Origin: an uncultured Flavobacteriaceae bacterium
GTDB lineage: Bacteria > Bacteroidota > Bacteroidia > Flavobacteriales > Flavobacteriaceae
Direction: 5' to 3'
Length of the DNA stretch: 64,000 bases
Assembly (NCBI GenBank): GCA_947488435.1
Contig: CANKZG010000001.1
Span: 310,001 to 374,000, forward strand
Every line of letters begins with the position of its first letter. Position 1 is the first letter of the stretch. Shown here one piece after another: positions 26,057 through 34,977 of the stretch. The position numbers and the translations under genes were made by a program. The notes under the pieces were generated by a model. The model saw nothing but the letters and a program-made list of their open reading frames with translations, did not search any database and was not told where the DNA came from.

Positions 26057-27388
26057 TTAGCGATCAAATGTCAATCTTTTAGCATTTCGAATATCAGAAA
26101 TGACACCGTTATCATATGCCAAATGGCCATTAACAAAGGTATGTGTAATTCTTGATTTAAAAGAATTTCCTTCAAACGGTGACCACCCACATTTATAGAT
26201 AATATTTTCCTTAGCTACTTTCCAAGGGTTGCTCATTTGAACAATGACTAAATCCGCAAAATATCCCTCTCGGATAAATCCTCGTTTATGGACATCAAAA
26301 AGTTTTGCCGGATTGTGACACATTTTTTCAACAATTCTATCCAATGAAATAATCCCTTCATGATATTTTTCCAGCATGCTTACCAACGCATGCTGTACTA
26401 GAGGGCCTCCAGAAGGTGCCTTTGTATATACATTGTTCTTTTCCTCAATAGTGTGTGGTGCATGATCGGTTGCAATTACATCAATGCGATCATCCAATAG
26501 TGCTTTCCACAATCCCTCACGATCTTCGGCAGTTTTAACAGCAGGATTCCATTTGATTAAGGTGCCTTTATCTTCATAATCATTATCTGAAAACCATAGG
26601 TGATGCACACAAACCTCTGCGGTTATCTTTTTTTCTTCTAATGGAATGTCATTCCTAAAAAGCGCTGTTTCTATAGCTGTTGAAAGGTGAAAAACATGAA
26701 GTCGTGCTCCTGTTTTCTTCGCTAATGCTATCGCTCCTGATGAAGATAGATAGCAAGCTTCAGCACTTCTAATAAGGGGGTGGCAAGCAATGGGAATGTC
26801 ATCTCCATACCTATCCTTATAGTCTGCCATATTTTTTCGAATGGTTGTTTCATCCTCACAATGCGCAGAAATTACCATCCTTGTGTTCTTAAATATCTTT
26901 TCCAAAACCTCAGTATCATCAACCAACATATTCCCTGTTGATGATCCCAAAAACAATTTTACTCCAGAACACGCATTTTTATCTAATCGCTTTAGCTCTT
27001 CTAAATTATCATTAGTTCCTCCAAAAAGAAAAGAATAATTGGCGTATGCTGTTTGACCGGCTTGCGCAAACTTTTTCTCCAATGCCTCAATAGAAGTGGT
27101 TTGTGGCTGCGTATTGGGTTGTTCCATAAAGGACGTAATTCCTCCCGCTATTGCCGCCCTACTTTCGGAAGCAATATCCCCTTTATGTGTTAATCCAGGT
27201 TCTCTAAAATGAACCTGATCATCTATTACTCCCGGTAAAACATAGTTTCCATTGGCATCAATTACCTGGGCATTGTCCGTGGTTATTTCAGAAGCTACTT
27301 TAACAATGAGATCATCTTCGATCAGGATATCACCTTCAAAAATCGACCCTTCATTTACTATTCTTGCGTTTTTTATTAGTGTTCTCAT
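26057..27388 (-). CDS. pyrC: Dihydroorotase (type I, Bacteroidota form)
   Basis: This 443-residue amidohydrolase catalyses closure of carbamoyl-aspartate to dihydroorotate in pyrimidine synthesis. The family signature PGVIDDQVHFREPG is present, but the HxH metal motif reads Gln-Val-His: the first His is Gln. The other features are kept, including the SAHCED His, HVFHLST and the catalytic Asp in ATDHAPH. The substitution looks characteristic of this lineage. It follows the DPM1-like gene at 2 bp. Hydantoinase/allantoinase relatives are the main alternative. Confidence 0.88.
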   Translation of the reverse strand: MRTLIKNARIVNEGSIFEGDILIEDDLIVKVASEITTDNAQVIDANGNYVLPGVIDDQVHFREPGLTHKGDIASESRAAIAGGITSFMEQPNTQPQTTSIEALEKKFAQAGQTAYANYSFLFGGTNDNLEELKRLDKNACSGVKLFLGSSTGNMLVDDTEVLEKIFKNTRMVISAHCEDETTIRKNMADYKDRYGDDIPIACHPLIRSAEACYLSSSGAIALAKKTGARLHVFHLSTAIETALFRNDIPLEEKKITAEVCVHHLWFSDNDYEDKGTLIKWNPAVKTAEDREGLWKALLDDRIDVIATDHAPHTIEEKNNVYTKAPSGGPLVQHALVSMLEKYHEGIISLDRIVEKMCHNPAKLFDVHKRGFIREGYFADLVIVQMSNPWKVAKENIIYKCGWSPFEGNSFKSRITHTFVNGHLAYDNGVISDIRNAKRLTFDR

Positions 27389-27390
27389 AG

Positions 27391-28116
27391 TTAAAATTTA
27401 TGGCGTTGAAATAAGCTCCTCCATTTTAAGCTAATCACACCAAAAATAGCTTCGGTAATAATGCGAGAACTCATCTTCGATTTCCCTTTTACACGATCTG
27501 TAAATATAATAGACACTTCTTCAATTTTAAATTTTTTCAAATACGCTCTAAATTTCATTTCAATTTGAAAAGCATAACCTACAGAACGCACATCGTCCAA
27601 ATCAATGGCCTCCAAAACTTTTCTGTTATAGCATACAAATCCTGCGGTAGGATCCTGAATAGGCATTCGTGTAATAAACTTTACATAAAATGATGCGCCA
27701 TAGGAAAGTAAAATTCGATATAAAGCCCAATTCACCACATTTACCCCCTTGGTATATCGCGACCCAATAGCAACATCTGCCCCATTTATGCAGGCACGAT
27801 ATAATCTTGGAAGATCGGAGGGGCGATGTGAAAAATCGGCATCCATTTCAAAAATGTATTGATAATTTCTAGCGATAGCCCATTTAAATCCATGAATATA
27901 GGCGGTACCTAATCCTGACTTTCCTTTTCTAACCTCTAAAAAGAGATGTTCTGCATATTCTTTTTGTAAATTCCTAACTGCATCTGCGGTACCATCTGGA
28001 GAATTATCGTCCACAATTAAAATATCAACATCCATTTCAAGATAAGTAGCCTTAATAATTGCTTCTATATTCTCAATCTCGTCATAGGTGGGGATGATAA
28101 CTAATGCGTTTGTCAT
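27391..28116 (-). CDS. Polyprenol-phosphate mannosyltransferase-like (DPM1-type GT2)
   Basis: This 241-residue GT-A glycosyltransferase has the GT2 nucleotide-sugar motifs VIIPTYDEIENIEAII, DDNSPDGTAD and MDADFSHRPSDLP. The conserved DPM1 segments GSRYTKG, DPTAGFVCYNRKVL and FTDRVKGKSKMS are also present. It lacks C-terminal membrane helices, like soluble DPM1. It makes a polyprenyl-phosphate-linked sugar donor at the inner membrane. A GT39-family protein encoded divergently next door is a plausible user of such donors (inference). Confidence 0.9.
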   Translation of the reverse strand: MTNALVIIPTYDEIENIEAIIKATYLEMDVDILIVDDNSPDGTADAVRNLQKEYAEHLFLEVRKGKSGLGTAYIHGFKWAIARNYQYIFEMDADFSHRPSDLPRLYRACINGADVAIGSRYTKGVNVVNWALYRILLSYGASFYVKFITRMPIQDPTAGFVCYNRKVLEAIDLDDVRSVGYAFQIEMKFRAYLKKFKIEEVSIIFTDRVKGKSKMSSRIITEAIFGVISLKWRSLFQRHKF

Positions 28117-28135
28117 TAATTCGTTTTGATTTGCG

Positions 28136-28143
28136 CAAAAATA
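28136..28143 (-). promoter_or_regulatory. Candidate -7 element for DPM1-pyrC operon
   Basis: On the minus strand this reads TATTTTTG, an exact TAnnTTTG match 20 bp upstream of the DPM1 ATG. A 14-bp palindrome lies 5 bp further upstream, within the expected -33/-7 spacer. Confidence 0.4.
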
Positions 28144-28148
28144 CCACT

Positions 28149-28162
28149 TTAACCGCGGTTAA
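28149..28162. promoter_or_regulatory. Perfect 14-bp palindrome, candidate operator
   Basis: TTAACCGCGGTTAA is perfectly symmetric and GC-centred in a very AT-rich gap. A further half-site-like AACCGC lies at 28173-28178. The position inside the predicted DPM1 promoter suggests a dimeric regulator binding site. No protein is known to bind it. Confidence 0.4.
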
Positions 28163-28220
28163 GAAATCCCCTAACCGCTTTTATCATTTTTTTAAATCGT
28201 TATCTAAAAGCTATTATTTG

Positions 28221-28228
28221 TAATTTTG
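28221..28228 (+). promoter_or_regulatory. Candidate -7 element for GT39-DUF4271-hemD operon
   Basis: TAATTTTG is an exact TAnnTTTG match, 19 bp upstream of the GT39 ATG. No good -33 TTG is seen. Confidence 0.35.
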
Positions 28229-28247
28229 TGCGGAATCTTTACAATGC

Positions 28248-29912
28248 ATGTTAGCAAAAACACCTAAAATTCTTCTTTACTTTCTCGGTTTATTATTAAT
28301 TCTAAACCTTTTCCAAAGTTATTTTACCGAGCTTATCTTCGATGAAGCCTATTATTGGTACTATGCGCAGGAACTATCATGGGGATACTTTGATCATCCA
28401 CCAATGGTGGCGCTAATGATAAAGCTAGGGTCTTTATTGTTTGCGGGAGAGTTAGGGGTTCGTCTTATAGGTTGCCTATTGGTTGTTGGTATTTTCTTTT
28501 TTCTATGGCAAATGATTACACATCCTAAAAAAGATGATTATGTCAACCATTTCATCGTGCTAACCTTTTCAATGACTTTATTGCATGCTTATGGTTTTCT
28601 TACACTTCCCGATACTCCATTGCTCTTTTTTACTACCCTATTTTTATGGTGCTATCAGCGGTTTATTCAAAAACCTACTGTAGCATGGGCTATAGGTATC
28701 GGCATTGTTATGGCCGCCCTGATGTATAGTAAATACCATGCTGTTTTAGTTATTCTCTTTGTGCTATTTTCTAATTTAAAATTACTTCGTGATGGTCGTG
28801 CTTGGCTAGCGGTAGCGGTATCCCTAATATGTTATACTCCGCATTTTATGTGGTTGTTTGAAAACGATTTTATCGCGATCAAATACCATCTTTTTGAACG
28901 TCCAAATCGTGCCTATGAATTTGGGGATTTCACCCTAGGTTATTTTATTAACCTTGTAGCTATTTTTGGATTTACCTTTCCCTGGGTGTATCGTGCCTTG
29001 CTAAAAACCAAAATACAGGATAGTTTTACAAAAGCTCTGGTATATCTGGTATATGGTGTTTTAATTTTCTTTTTCGTATCCAGTTTTAATCGTAGAATTC
29101 AAACACAATGGATTATTGTAATAACTATTCCTCTTGTGCTTCTAACTTTTCAGTATTTGATCAAAGATTCCGTAACCAAAAAATGGATTTACAGGATGGG
29201 GTTTACCAATATAGCCATTCTTTTATATCTTAGGTTATGGCTTATTTTTCCTGCTTTACTTCCTCTGGTTTTTGAAACCCATGGAAATAAATCCCTTACA
29301 GAAAAAATAAAAACACAAGCTAAAGATGTTCCTGTAATCTTCGAAAATTCGTACCGCATGTCGTCGATGTATGCTTTTTATTCAGGAGACCCCTCTTTTT
29401 CTGTTAACAATATTAATTATCGACAAAACCAGTATTCCTTGGATGATGCGGAGCTTAAATTTCAACATCGAAACATCTTTTATATTTCCCGTTATCTTGA
29501 CAAGGGAGGTTTAAATTATCGCGATGCCAAAGGAGTACTTCATTACGGCAAGTACATTAGTAATTTTCAATCTTATCGAAAGTTAAAAACTTTTGTAGAC
29601 ACTGATAAAGTTGCATTAAACGAATCTAAAGAGCTTATCTTAAAAGTATACAACCCGTATGTCAATCCAATCGAATTGGATAAGCTGAAATTTGGAGTCG
29701 CCTATATGAATGCATATAAGCAGTTTAAAGAGCTGGTTCCAATCACACCTGTACCAGAGAAAAGCACAAGCATATTGAGAGCTAAGGATACTACGCGATT
29801 TAAGTTTCGTCTTCCTAAGCCAGAACTGGCATCCCCAGGATATTTTAAGGTTAGCATCTCGGAAAACGAACTTCCTTTCGGTTTGAATGGAGAAAACATT
29901 AAATTAGACTGA
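28248..29912 (+). CDS. GT39/ArnT-like membrane glycosyltransferase
   Basis: This 554-residue protein has many membrane helices in its first ~370 residues and a soluble C-terminal domain. The first periplasmic loop carries the catalytic acidic motif (LIFDEAYYWYYAQ) followed by GYFDHPPMVA, typical of PMT/ArnT-type enzymes using polyprenyl-phosphate sugars. The second acidic region (LPDTPLLFF) is also present. It probably adds sugar to lipid or protein on the periplasmic side. Its stop overlaps the DUF4271 start by 1 nt (TGATG). The target is unknown. Confidence 0.88.
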   Translation: MLAKTPKILLYFLGLLLILNLFQSYFTELIFDEAYYWYYAQELSWGYFDHPPMVALMIKLGSLLFAGELGVRLIGCLLVVGIFFFLWQMITHPKKDDYVNHFIVLTFSMTLLHAYGFLTLPDTPLLFFTTLFLWCYQRFIQKPTVAWAIGIGIVMAALMYSKYHAVLVILFVLFSNLKLLRDGRAWLAVAVSLICYTPHFMWLFENDFIAIKYHLFERPNRAYEFGDFTLGYFINLVAIFGFTFPWVYRALLKTKIQDSFTKALVYLVYGVLIFFFVSSFNRRIQTQWIIVITIPLVLLTFQYLIKDSVTKKWIYRMGFTNIAILLYLRLWLIFPALLPLVFETHGNKSLTEKIKTQAKDVPVIFENSYRMSSMYAFYSGDPSFSVNNINYRQNQYSLDDAELKFQHRNIFYISRYLDKGGLNYRDAKGVLHYGKYISNFQSYRKLKTFVDTDKVALNESKELILKVYNPYVNPIELDKLKFGVAYMNAYKQFKELVPITPVPEKSTSILRAKDTTRFKFRLPKPELASPGYFKVSISENELPFGLNGENIKLD

Positions 29913-30568
29913 TGGAACCAATTCTTAAGACAGCTACGCATTTTGATTGGATTACTATAACCATCTTTTCCAGTCTTATTTTTTTGGTTATTGCAAAGAA
30001 TTTTTTTTACAATCGATTTGTAAATTTTATCATACTTCCTTTTAACAATAAGTATCTTTTTATGTATAATAAAAAGGATAAATTACTCAACTGGTTCCAT
30101 ATTTTTTTTACGGTTTTCCAGTTGTTAAACTTTGCATTATTCCTCTACTTAACGCAGCCCATATTATTACCAGATATCCCAGATAATCTTAATTTCTTAT
30201 ATCTAATTATTTTTGCCGTGCTCTTACTGGTACTAGCACTAAAAATAGCATTACAATTGGGCAATGGGTTTATATTTGGAATAAATAAGGTAATTGGGGA
30301 TTTTATTTTCAAAAAACTATCCTATCTAAACTACAGCAGTATTGTTGCTTTTATCGCAAATGTTTTACTGACGTTCATCTTTATAGATTCAAAAATTACC
30401 ATCTATACAGCCCTCATGCTAATTCTTTTTATAAATGGCATTGGATGGTTAACTATCTTAAGAAATTATCAAAAATTTATAGCAGGGAATTTTTTCTATT
30501 TTATTTTGTACCTTTGCGCACTCGAAATTGCACCCTTTGTGATCATCGGTAGCTATCTAAAAGATTGA
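29912..30568 (+). CDS. DUF4271 membrane protein
   Basis: This 218-residue protein has about six hydrophobic segments and no recognisable catalytic motif. The start codon overlaps the GT39 stop (TGATG), so translation is coupled, and hemD follows after 5 bp. DUF4271 is a Bacteroidota family of unknown function, commonly beside hemD. A role linked to haem synthesis or envelope metabolism is inferred only from this neighbourhood. Confidence 0.82.
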   Translation: MEPILKTATHFDWITITIFSSLIFLVIAKNFFYNRFVNFIILPFNNKYLFMYNKKDKLLNWFHIFFTVFQLLNFALFLYLTQPILLPDIPDNLNFLYLIIFAVLLLVLALKIALQLGNGFIFGINKVIGDFIFKKLSYLNYSSIVAFIANVLLTFIFIDSKITIYTALMLILFINGIGWLTILRNYQKFIAGNFFYFILYLCALEIAPFVIIGSYLKD

Positions 30569-30573
30569 TAATT

Positions 30574-31320
30574 ATGAAAGTAAAGACGATTTTGGTCTCT
30601 CAACCAGAACCGAAAATGGAGAACTCCCCATACTCACGACTTATTGAAAAGGAAAAGGTGAAGGTTGACTTTAGACCTTTTATTCACGTTGAGGGAGAAG
30701 ATGCCAAAAGTGTTCGACAACAAAAAATAGACCTCAATAATTATACGGCCATTATCCTTACCAGTAGAAACTCGGTAGATCATTTTTTTAGAATTGCTGA
30801 AGAAATGCGTTTTAAGGTACCGGACAGCATGAAATATTTTTGTCAGTCAGAAGCGGTAGCTTACTACTTACAGAAATATGTGGTATATAGAAAACGAAAA
30901 ATATATGTAGGAAAGCGTTTCTTTAATGATTTAACACCCCTATTTAAAAAATACAAGGATGAAAAATTCCTCCTACCATCTTCTGATGTTTTAAAGGCCA
31001 TAGTTCCTGAAACACTTGATAAGACCGGTATTGATTGGACTAGAGGTGTGTTTTACCGAACGGTAATTAGTGATTTATCGGACTTAAGGAATGTATATTA
31101 CGATGTATTGGTCTTTTTTAGTCCTTCTGGAATTGAATCTTTATTAAAGAATTTTCCTGATTTTGAGCAAAACGATACCCGTATTGCAGTATTTGGAAAC
31201 TCTACCATTAATGCAGCAAATAGAGCAGAACTTCGAATAGATATTAAAGCACCTACTCCCGAAACACCTTCAATGAGCATGGCTTTACAAAAATATATTA
31301 ATAGCGTTAATAAGAAATAA
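30574..31320 (+). CDS. hemD: Uroporphyrinogen-III synthase
   Basis: The two-lobe HemD fold is recognisable from weak but characteristic motifs: the N-terminal TILVSQPEP, AIILTSRNSVDHFF in lobe 1, and VFFSPSGIESLLKNFP with IAVFGNSTINAA in lobe 2. It closes hydroxymethylbilane to uroporphyrinogen III, the branch point of haem, sirohaem and cobalamin synthesis. A TTG start at 30565 is possible, but ATG 30574 (MKVKTILV) lies just after the upstream stop and is preferred. It is the last gene before a strong terminator. Confidence 0.87.
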   Translation: MKVKTILVSQPEPKMENSPYSRLIEKEKVKVDFRPFIHVEGEDAKSVRQQKIDLNNYTAIILTSRNSVDHFFRIAEEMRFKVPDSMKYFCQSEAVAYYLQKYVVYRKRKIYVGKRFFNDLTPLFKKYKDEKFLLPSSDVLKAIVPETLDKTGIDWTRGVFYRTVISDLSDLRNVYYDVLVFFSPSGIESLLKNFPDFEQNDTRIAVFGNSTINAANRAELRIDIKAPTPETPSMSMALQKYINSVNKK

Positions 31321-31353
31321 GTTCGTAAATTGTCTTATCGACTTTAACTAATT

Positions 31354-31387
31354 AAAAAGGGTATTACATAATTGTAATACCCTTTTT
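31354..31387. terminator. Bidirectional terminator between hemD and pckA
   Basis: A perfect 14-bp inverted repeat (arms 31354-31367 and 31374-31387, loop ATAATT) has an A-run on the left and a T-run on the right. It can therefore end transcription from both convergent genes. Confidence 0.9.
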
Positions 31388-31415
31388 AATTTTCTAACTG
31401 TGTTTTGATTTACCT

Positions 31416-33020
31416 TTAAAATGCATATCGCTGTGGTCCGCCTCTTCGAATTTCTTCGCTGGCATCTGCTTCGAATTTCTTAAAATTCTCTCGAAACGCA
31501 TTAGAGAGCTTAAAGGCTGTTTTATAGTAGGCTTCATCATCATTCCAAGTAGCTCTCGGACTTAATACCTTCGTAGGTACTCCCGGACATTCTCGCGGTT
31601 GCGCTACACCAAATACAGAATGGATATGATATTTATCATAGGTATATCGACCCAGATCTCCGTTTAAAACAGCGGTTATCATTGCTCTAGTATATTTTAA
31701 TTTCATACGCGTGCCCACACCATATGGACCCCCAGTCCACCCTGTGTTGACAAGCCATACATTAACTCCAGCCTCTGTCATTTTCCGACTTAACATTTCA
31801 GCATACTTGGCAGGATGTAATGGCATAAATGGAGCTCCAAAACAAGCAGAAAAAGAAGGAATGGGTTCCTTTACACCAGCTTCGGTTCCTGCCACCTTTG
31901 CCGTATATCCAGAAATGAAATGGTATGCCGCCTGGCTAGGAGTAAGTTTTGAAATGGGAGGCAATACTCCAAAAGCATCTGCCGTTAAGAAGAATATATT
32001 TTTCGGATTATTCCCCATGGAAGGTTGCCTAATATTTTCAATATGATAAATCGGGTAACTTACGCGGGTATTTTGAGTAATAGAAATGTTTTCATAATCT
32101 ACAACCCCTTGCTCATCCAGAATAACATTTTCTAAAATCGCGCCTTTTTTTATCGCCCCATAGATTTCAGGTTCATTTTCCTGAGAGAGATTGATAACCT
32201 TAGCATAGCACCCTCCTTCAAAATTAAACACCGCATTTTCATTGTTCCATCCATGCTCATCATCTCCAATAAGTTTACGATCTGGATCTGCCGATAAGGT
32301 TGTTTTTCCTGTTCCTGAAAGTCCAAAGAAAATCGCAGTATCTCCCTTTTTTCCCACGTTTGCAGAACAATGCATTGGAAGCGTATTCTTATAAACAGGA
32401 AGTATAAAATTAAGGGCAGAAAAAATACCTTTTTTTATTTCTCCAGTATATCCTGTTCCCCCAATTAAGGCTATTTTTTTTGTAAAGTTTAAAATTGCAA
32501 AATTATGTTGCCTAGTACCATCAACCGCAGCATCTGCCATAAACCCAGGTGCATTAATCACAGTCCATTCTGGCTCAAAATGCTTCAGCTCTACCGCAGT
32601 AGGTCTAAGAAACATATTATACGCAAACATGTTAGACCAGGGGTATTCATTTATAACTCTAATATTTAATCGGTAATTGGCGTCTGCACAAGCATAACAA
32701 TCCCGAACATACAGGGCTTTCGTATTTAAATATGCTATTACCTTATCATATAAAGCGTCGAATTTATCAGCATCAAAGGGAATATTAATCTCACCCCACC
32801 ACACTTTGTCGGCAGTGATTTTATCCTTAACAATAAATCGATCCATCGGGGATCTCCCTGTAAATTCTCCTGTATTAACAGCTAGCGCTCCCGACGACGC
32901 TTCAACTCCCATACCTTCGCTAACCGTTATATCGTGCAATTCGTCTGATGACAACTGATACGATATTTTTTCGCTTGTAATTCCACAGGCGCTCAACGAA
33001 TTCTTTTTCGATATATTCAT
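31416..33020 (-). CDS. pckA: Phosphoenolpyruvate carboxykinase (ATP)
   Basis: This 534-residue enzyme carries out the ATP-dependent conversion of oxaloacetate to PEP, the entry step of gluconeogenesis. The nucleotide P-loop is FFGLSGTGKTTLSAD (from about residue 231), followed by the metal/substrate residues IGDDEHGW. The family signatures NTGEFTGRSPMDRF and VNTGWTGGPYGVG are intact. The length is normal. A well-formed promoter lies just upstream. It implies growth on organic or amino acids. Confidence 0.96.
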   Translation of the reverse strand: MNISKKNSLSACGITSEKISYQLSSDELHDITVSEGMGVEASSGALAVNTGEFTGRSPMDRFIVKDKITADKVWWGEINIPFDADKFDALYDKVIAYLNTKALYVRDCYACADANYRLNIRVINEYPWSNMFAYNMFLRPTAVELKHFEPEWTVINAPGFMADAAVDGTRQHNFAILNFTKKIALIGGTGYTGEIKKGIFSALNFILPVYKNTLPMHCSANVGKKGDTAIFFGLSGTGKTTLSADPDRKLIGDDEHGWNNENAVFNFEGGCYAKVINLSQENEPEIYGAIKKGAILENVILDEQGVVDYENISITQNTRVSYPIYHIENIRQPSMGNNPKNIFFLTADAFGVLPPISKLTPSQAAYHFISGYTAKVAGTEAGVKEPIPSFSACFGAPFMPLHPAKYAEMLSRKMTEAGVNVWLVNTGWTGGPYGVGTRMKLKYTRAMITAVLNGDLGRYTYDKYHIHSVFGVAQPRECPGVPTKVLSPRATWNDDEAYYKTAFKLSNAFRENFKKFEADASEEIRRGGPQRYAF

Positions 33021-33041
33021 TTAGTTGGTGATTTTATGCCC

Positions 33042-33074
33042 CAAAATTATCAAAAATATATTTTAAGCCTGCAA
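33042..33074 (-). promoter_or_regulatory. pckA promoter, flavobacterial type
   Basis: On the minus strand a TTG (33072-33074) is followed after 22 nt by TAATTTTG (33042-33049). Both match the Bacteroidota sigma consensus TTG-N17-23-TAnnTTTG. The -7 box ends about 21 bp before the ATG. Confidence 0.55.
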
Positions 33075-33088
33075 TAATTACGAATTTA

Positions 33089-33475
33089 TTATTTGAAATG
33101 TTTAATGCCCTGGTACCCTAAAACTCCCCATCCTAATAACAAAAGCGTTCCTCCAATTGGCGTAAGTAAAGCAATGGATTTAAAATCAAATGTTGTCAGT
33201 GCGTTTGTTGCAAGACCGTAAATCGAAAATGAAAAAAGAAACGTCCCCACAGTAATTAGGTAAAAAACCCATTTTTTAGAAGCATCCGACAACGGCTTTA
33301 GACTCGGTAAAATTAGTAAAAACAACGCGTGATACATTTGATATCGAACCCCAGTCTCAAAGGTTTGTAGTTCTTTATCGGAAAGTATATTTTCCAAACC
33401 ATGCGCCCCAAAAGCCCCAAATAATACGGCCAATAATCCCAGTATCGATCCTGTTATAAAAATTGTTTTGTTCAT
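33089..33475 (-). CDS. DUF423 membrane protein
   Basis: This 128-residue protein has four hydrophobic helices and the DUF423 signatures FGAFGAHGLE near the N terminus and the Gly-rich TPIGGTLLLLGWGVLG near the C terminus. The family is widespread in bacteria and its function is unknown. It is monocistronic, in the gap between pckA and the divergent saccharopine dehydrogenase-family gene. Confidence 0.88.
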   Translation of the reverse strand: MNKTIFITGSILGLLAVLFGAFGAHGLENILSDKELQTFETGVRYQMYHALFLLILPSLKPLSDASKKWVFYLITVGTFLFSFSIYGLATNALTTFDFKSIALLTPIGGTLLLLGWGVLGYQGIKHFK

Positions 33476-33555
33476 AACTTAATTTGTCCTTTTCAATGTA
33501 AATTTAACAATTTGATACCTTAGCACAGCTAAGTTGAACAAAAGTACTTAAAGTA

Positions 33556-34929
33556 ATGTTGCGAAAAATATTGGTCATTGGAGCCGGAAAATCTACTTCT
33601 TATTTGCTAGATTATTTTTTAGAAAAGGCAGAAAAAGAAAATCTGCATTTAACAGTGGGAGATGTTAATCCCGAAGTACTCCCAGATACCATTAAAAATC
33701 ACCATAGGTGCGATGCGATTTTACTTGACATTTTTGATGATCAAACCCTCAAAGCACAAATATCAAGTGCAGACATTGTTGTTTCCATGCTGCCAGCACG
33801 CTTTCACATTTTAGTAGCTAAAGATTGTTTGAGTTTAGGAAAACATTTGGTAACCGCATCTTACGTTAGTAAAGAAATTAAAGCCTTGGATGCTTCTGTG
33901 AAGGAAAAAGGACTTGTTTTTATGAACGAAATAGGTCTTGATCCCGGATTGGATCATATGAGCGCTATGGAAATTATAGATGGAATTACCGACAAAGGAG
34001 GAAAAATGTTACTCTTTGAATCTTTTACCGGAGGCTTAGTGGCACCCGAAAGCGACACTAATCTTTGGCATTATAAATTTACATGGAATCCTAGAAATGT
34101 AGTCGTTGCTGGTCAAGGTGGTACTGCAAAATTTATTCAAGAAGGCACCTATAAATATATTCCCTACCATAAGCTTTTTAGGCGTACCGAGTTTTTAGAT
34201 GTTGAAGGGTATGGGAAGTTTGAGGCGTACGCCAATAGAGATTCGCTTAAATATCGCAAAGCTTATGGCTTGGATAATGTTTTAACCCTGTATCGCGGTA
34301 CTATGCGCCGTGTGGGGTTTTCTAAATCGTGGAATATGCTGGTACAACTTGGGATGACTGATGACAGCTATACCATCGAAGATTCTGAAGGTATGTCTTA
34401 TAGACAATTTACCAATTTGTTTTTACCCTATTCTCCAACAGATTCCGTTGAATTAAAGTTAAGACATTATCTTAAAATCGATCAAGACGATATTAGTTGG
34501 AGCAAATTGCAAGAACTGCATTTGTTTGATGATCAGAAAAAATTACACAAAGCAAATGCCACTCCAGCACAGGCGCTACAGGAGATTTTGGAATATAGTT
34601 GGACATTGGCAGATGAAGATAAAGACATGATTGTCATGTATCATAAATTTGGGTATGAACTTCAAGGCAAAAAACAGCAAATCGACGCAAATATGGTGGT
34701 TCTTGGCGAAAATAGATCACATACTGCCATGGCCAAAACGGTAGGTCTCCCTGTTGCTATAGCTACACTCTTAATTTTAAACGGACGAATAAATACGCCC
34801 GGAGTTCAAATTCCAATTTCCTCTGAAGTTTATACCCCTATTCTCACCGAATTGAAAAATTACGGTATTCAATTTAAAACCTATAATGTTCCATATTTGG
34901 GCTACAATCCCGATTCGGTAGCAGGTTAA
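33556..34929 (+). CDS. Saccharopine dehydrogenase-family protein
   Basis: This 457-residue protein has an N-terminal Rossmann NAD(P)-binding domain (ILVIGAGKSTSYLLDYF) and the saccharopine-dehydrogenase catalytic/C-terminal domain (NEIGLDPGLDHMSAMEII, ESFTGGLVAPESD, KFTWNPRNVV). It probably acts in the saccharopine route, interconverting saccharopine with lysine or with glutamate and aminoadipate semialdehyde. The Lrp-type regulator 48 bp downstream suggests lysine-responsive control and a catabolic role (inference). Confidence 0.88.
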   Translation: MLRKILVIGAGKSTSYLLDYFLEKAEKENLHLTVGDVNPEVLPDTIKNHHRCDAILLDIFDDQTLKAQISSADIVVSMLPARFHILVAKDCLSLGKHLVTASYVSKEIKALDASVKEKGLVFMNEIGLDPGLDHMSAMEIIDGITDKGGKMLLFESFTGGLVAPESDTNLWHYKFTWNPRNVVVAGQGGTAKFIQEGTYKYIPYHKLFRRTEFLDVEGYGKFEAYANRDSLKYRKAYGLDNVLTLYRGTMRRVGFSKSWNMLVQLGMTDDSYTIEDSEGMSYRQFTNLFLPYSPTDSVELKLRHYLKIDQDDISWSKLQELHLFDDQKKLHKANATPAQALQEILEYSWTLADEDKDMIVMYHKFGYELQGKKQQIDANMVVLGENRSHTAMAKTVGLPVAIATLLILNGRINTPGVQIPISSEVYTPILTELKNYGIQFKTYNVPYLGYNPDSVAG

Positions 34930-34955
34930 TATTTATAAGTATTTTAATATATTTG
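34926..34955 (+). promoter_or_regulatory. Candidate promoter for lrp-like gene
   Basis: TTA (34926-34928), 19 nt, then TATATTTG (34948-34955), an exact -7 match, ending 22 bp before the ATG. The -33 box has A in place of G and overlaps the end of the upstream gene. Confidence 0.4.
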
Positions 34956-34977
34956 TCTTATAATTTTTATTATTGCT

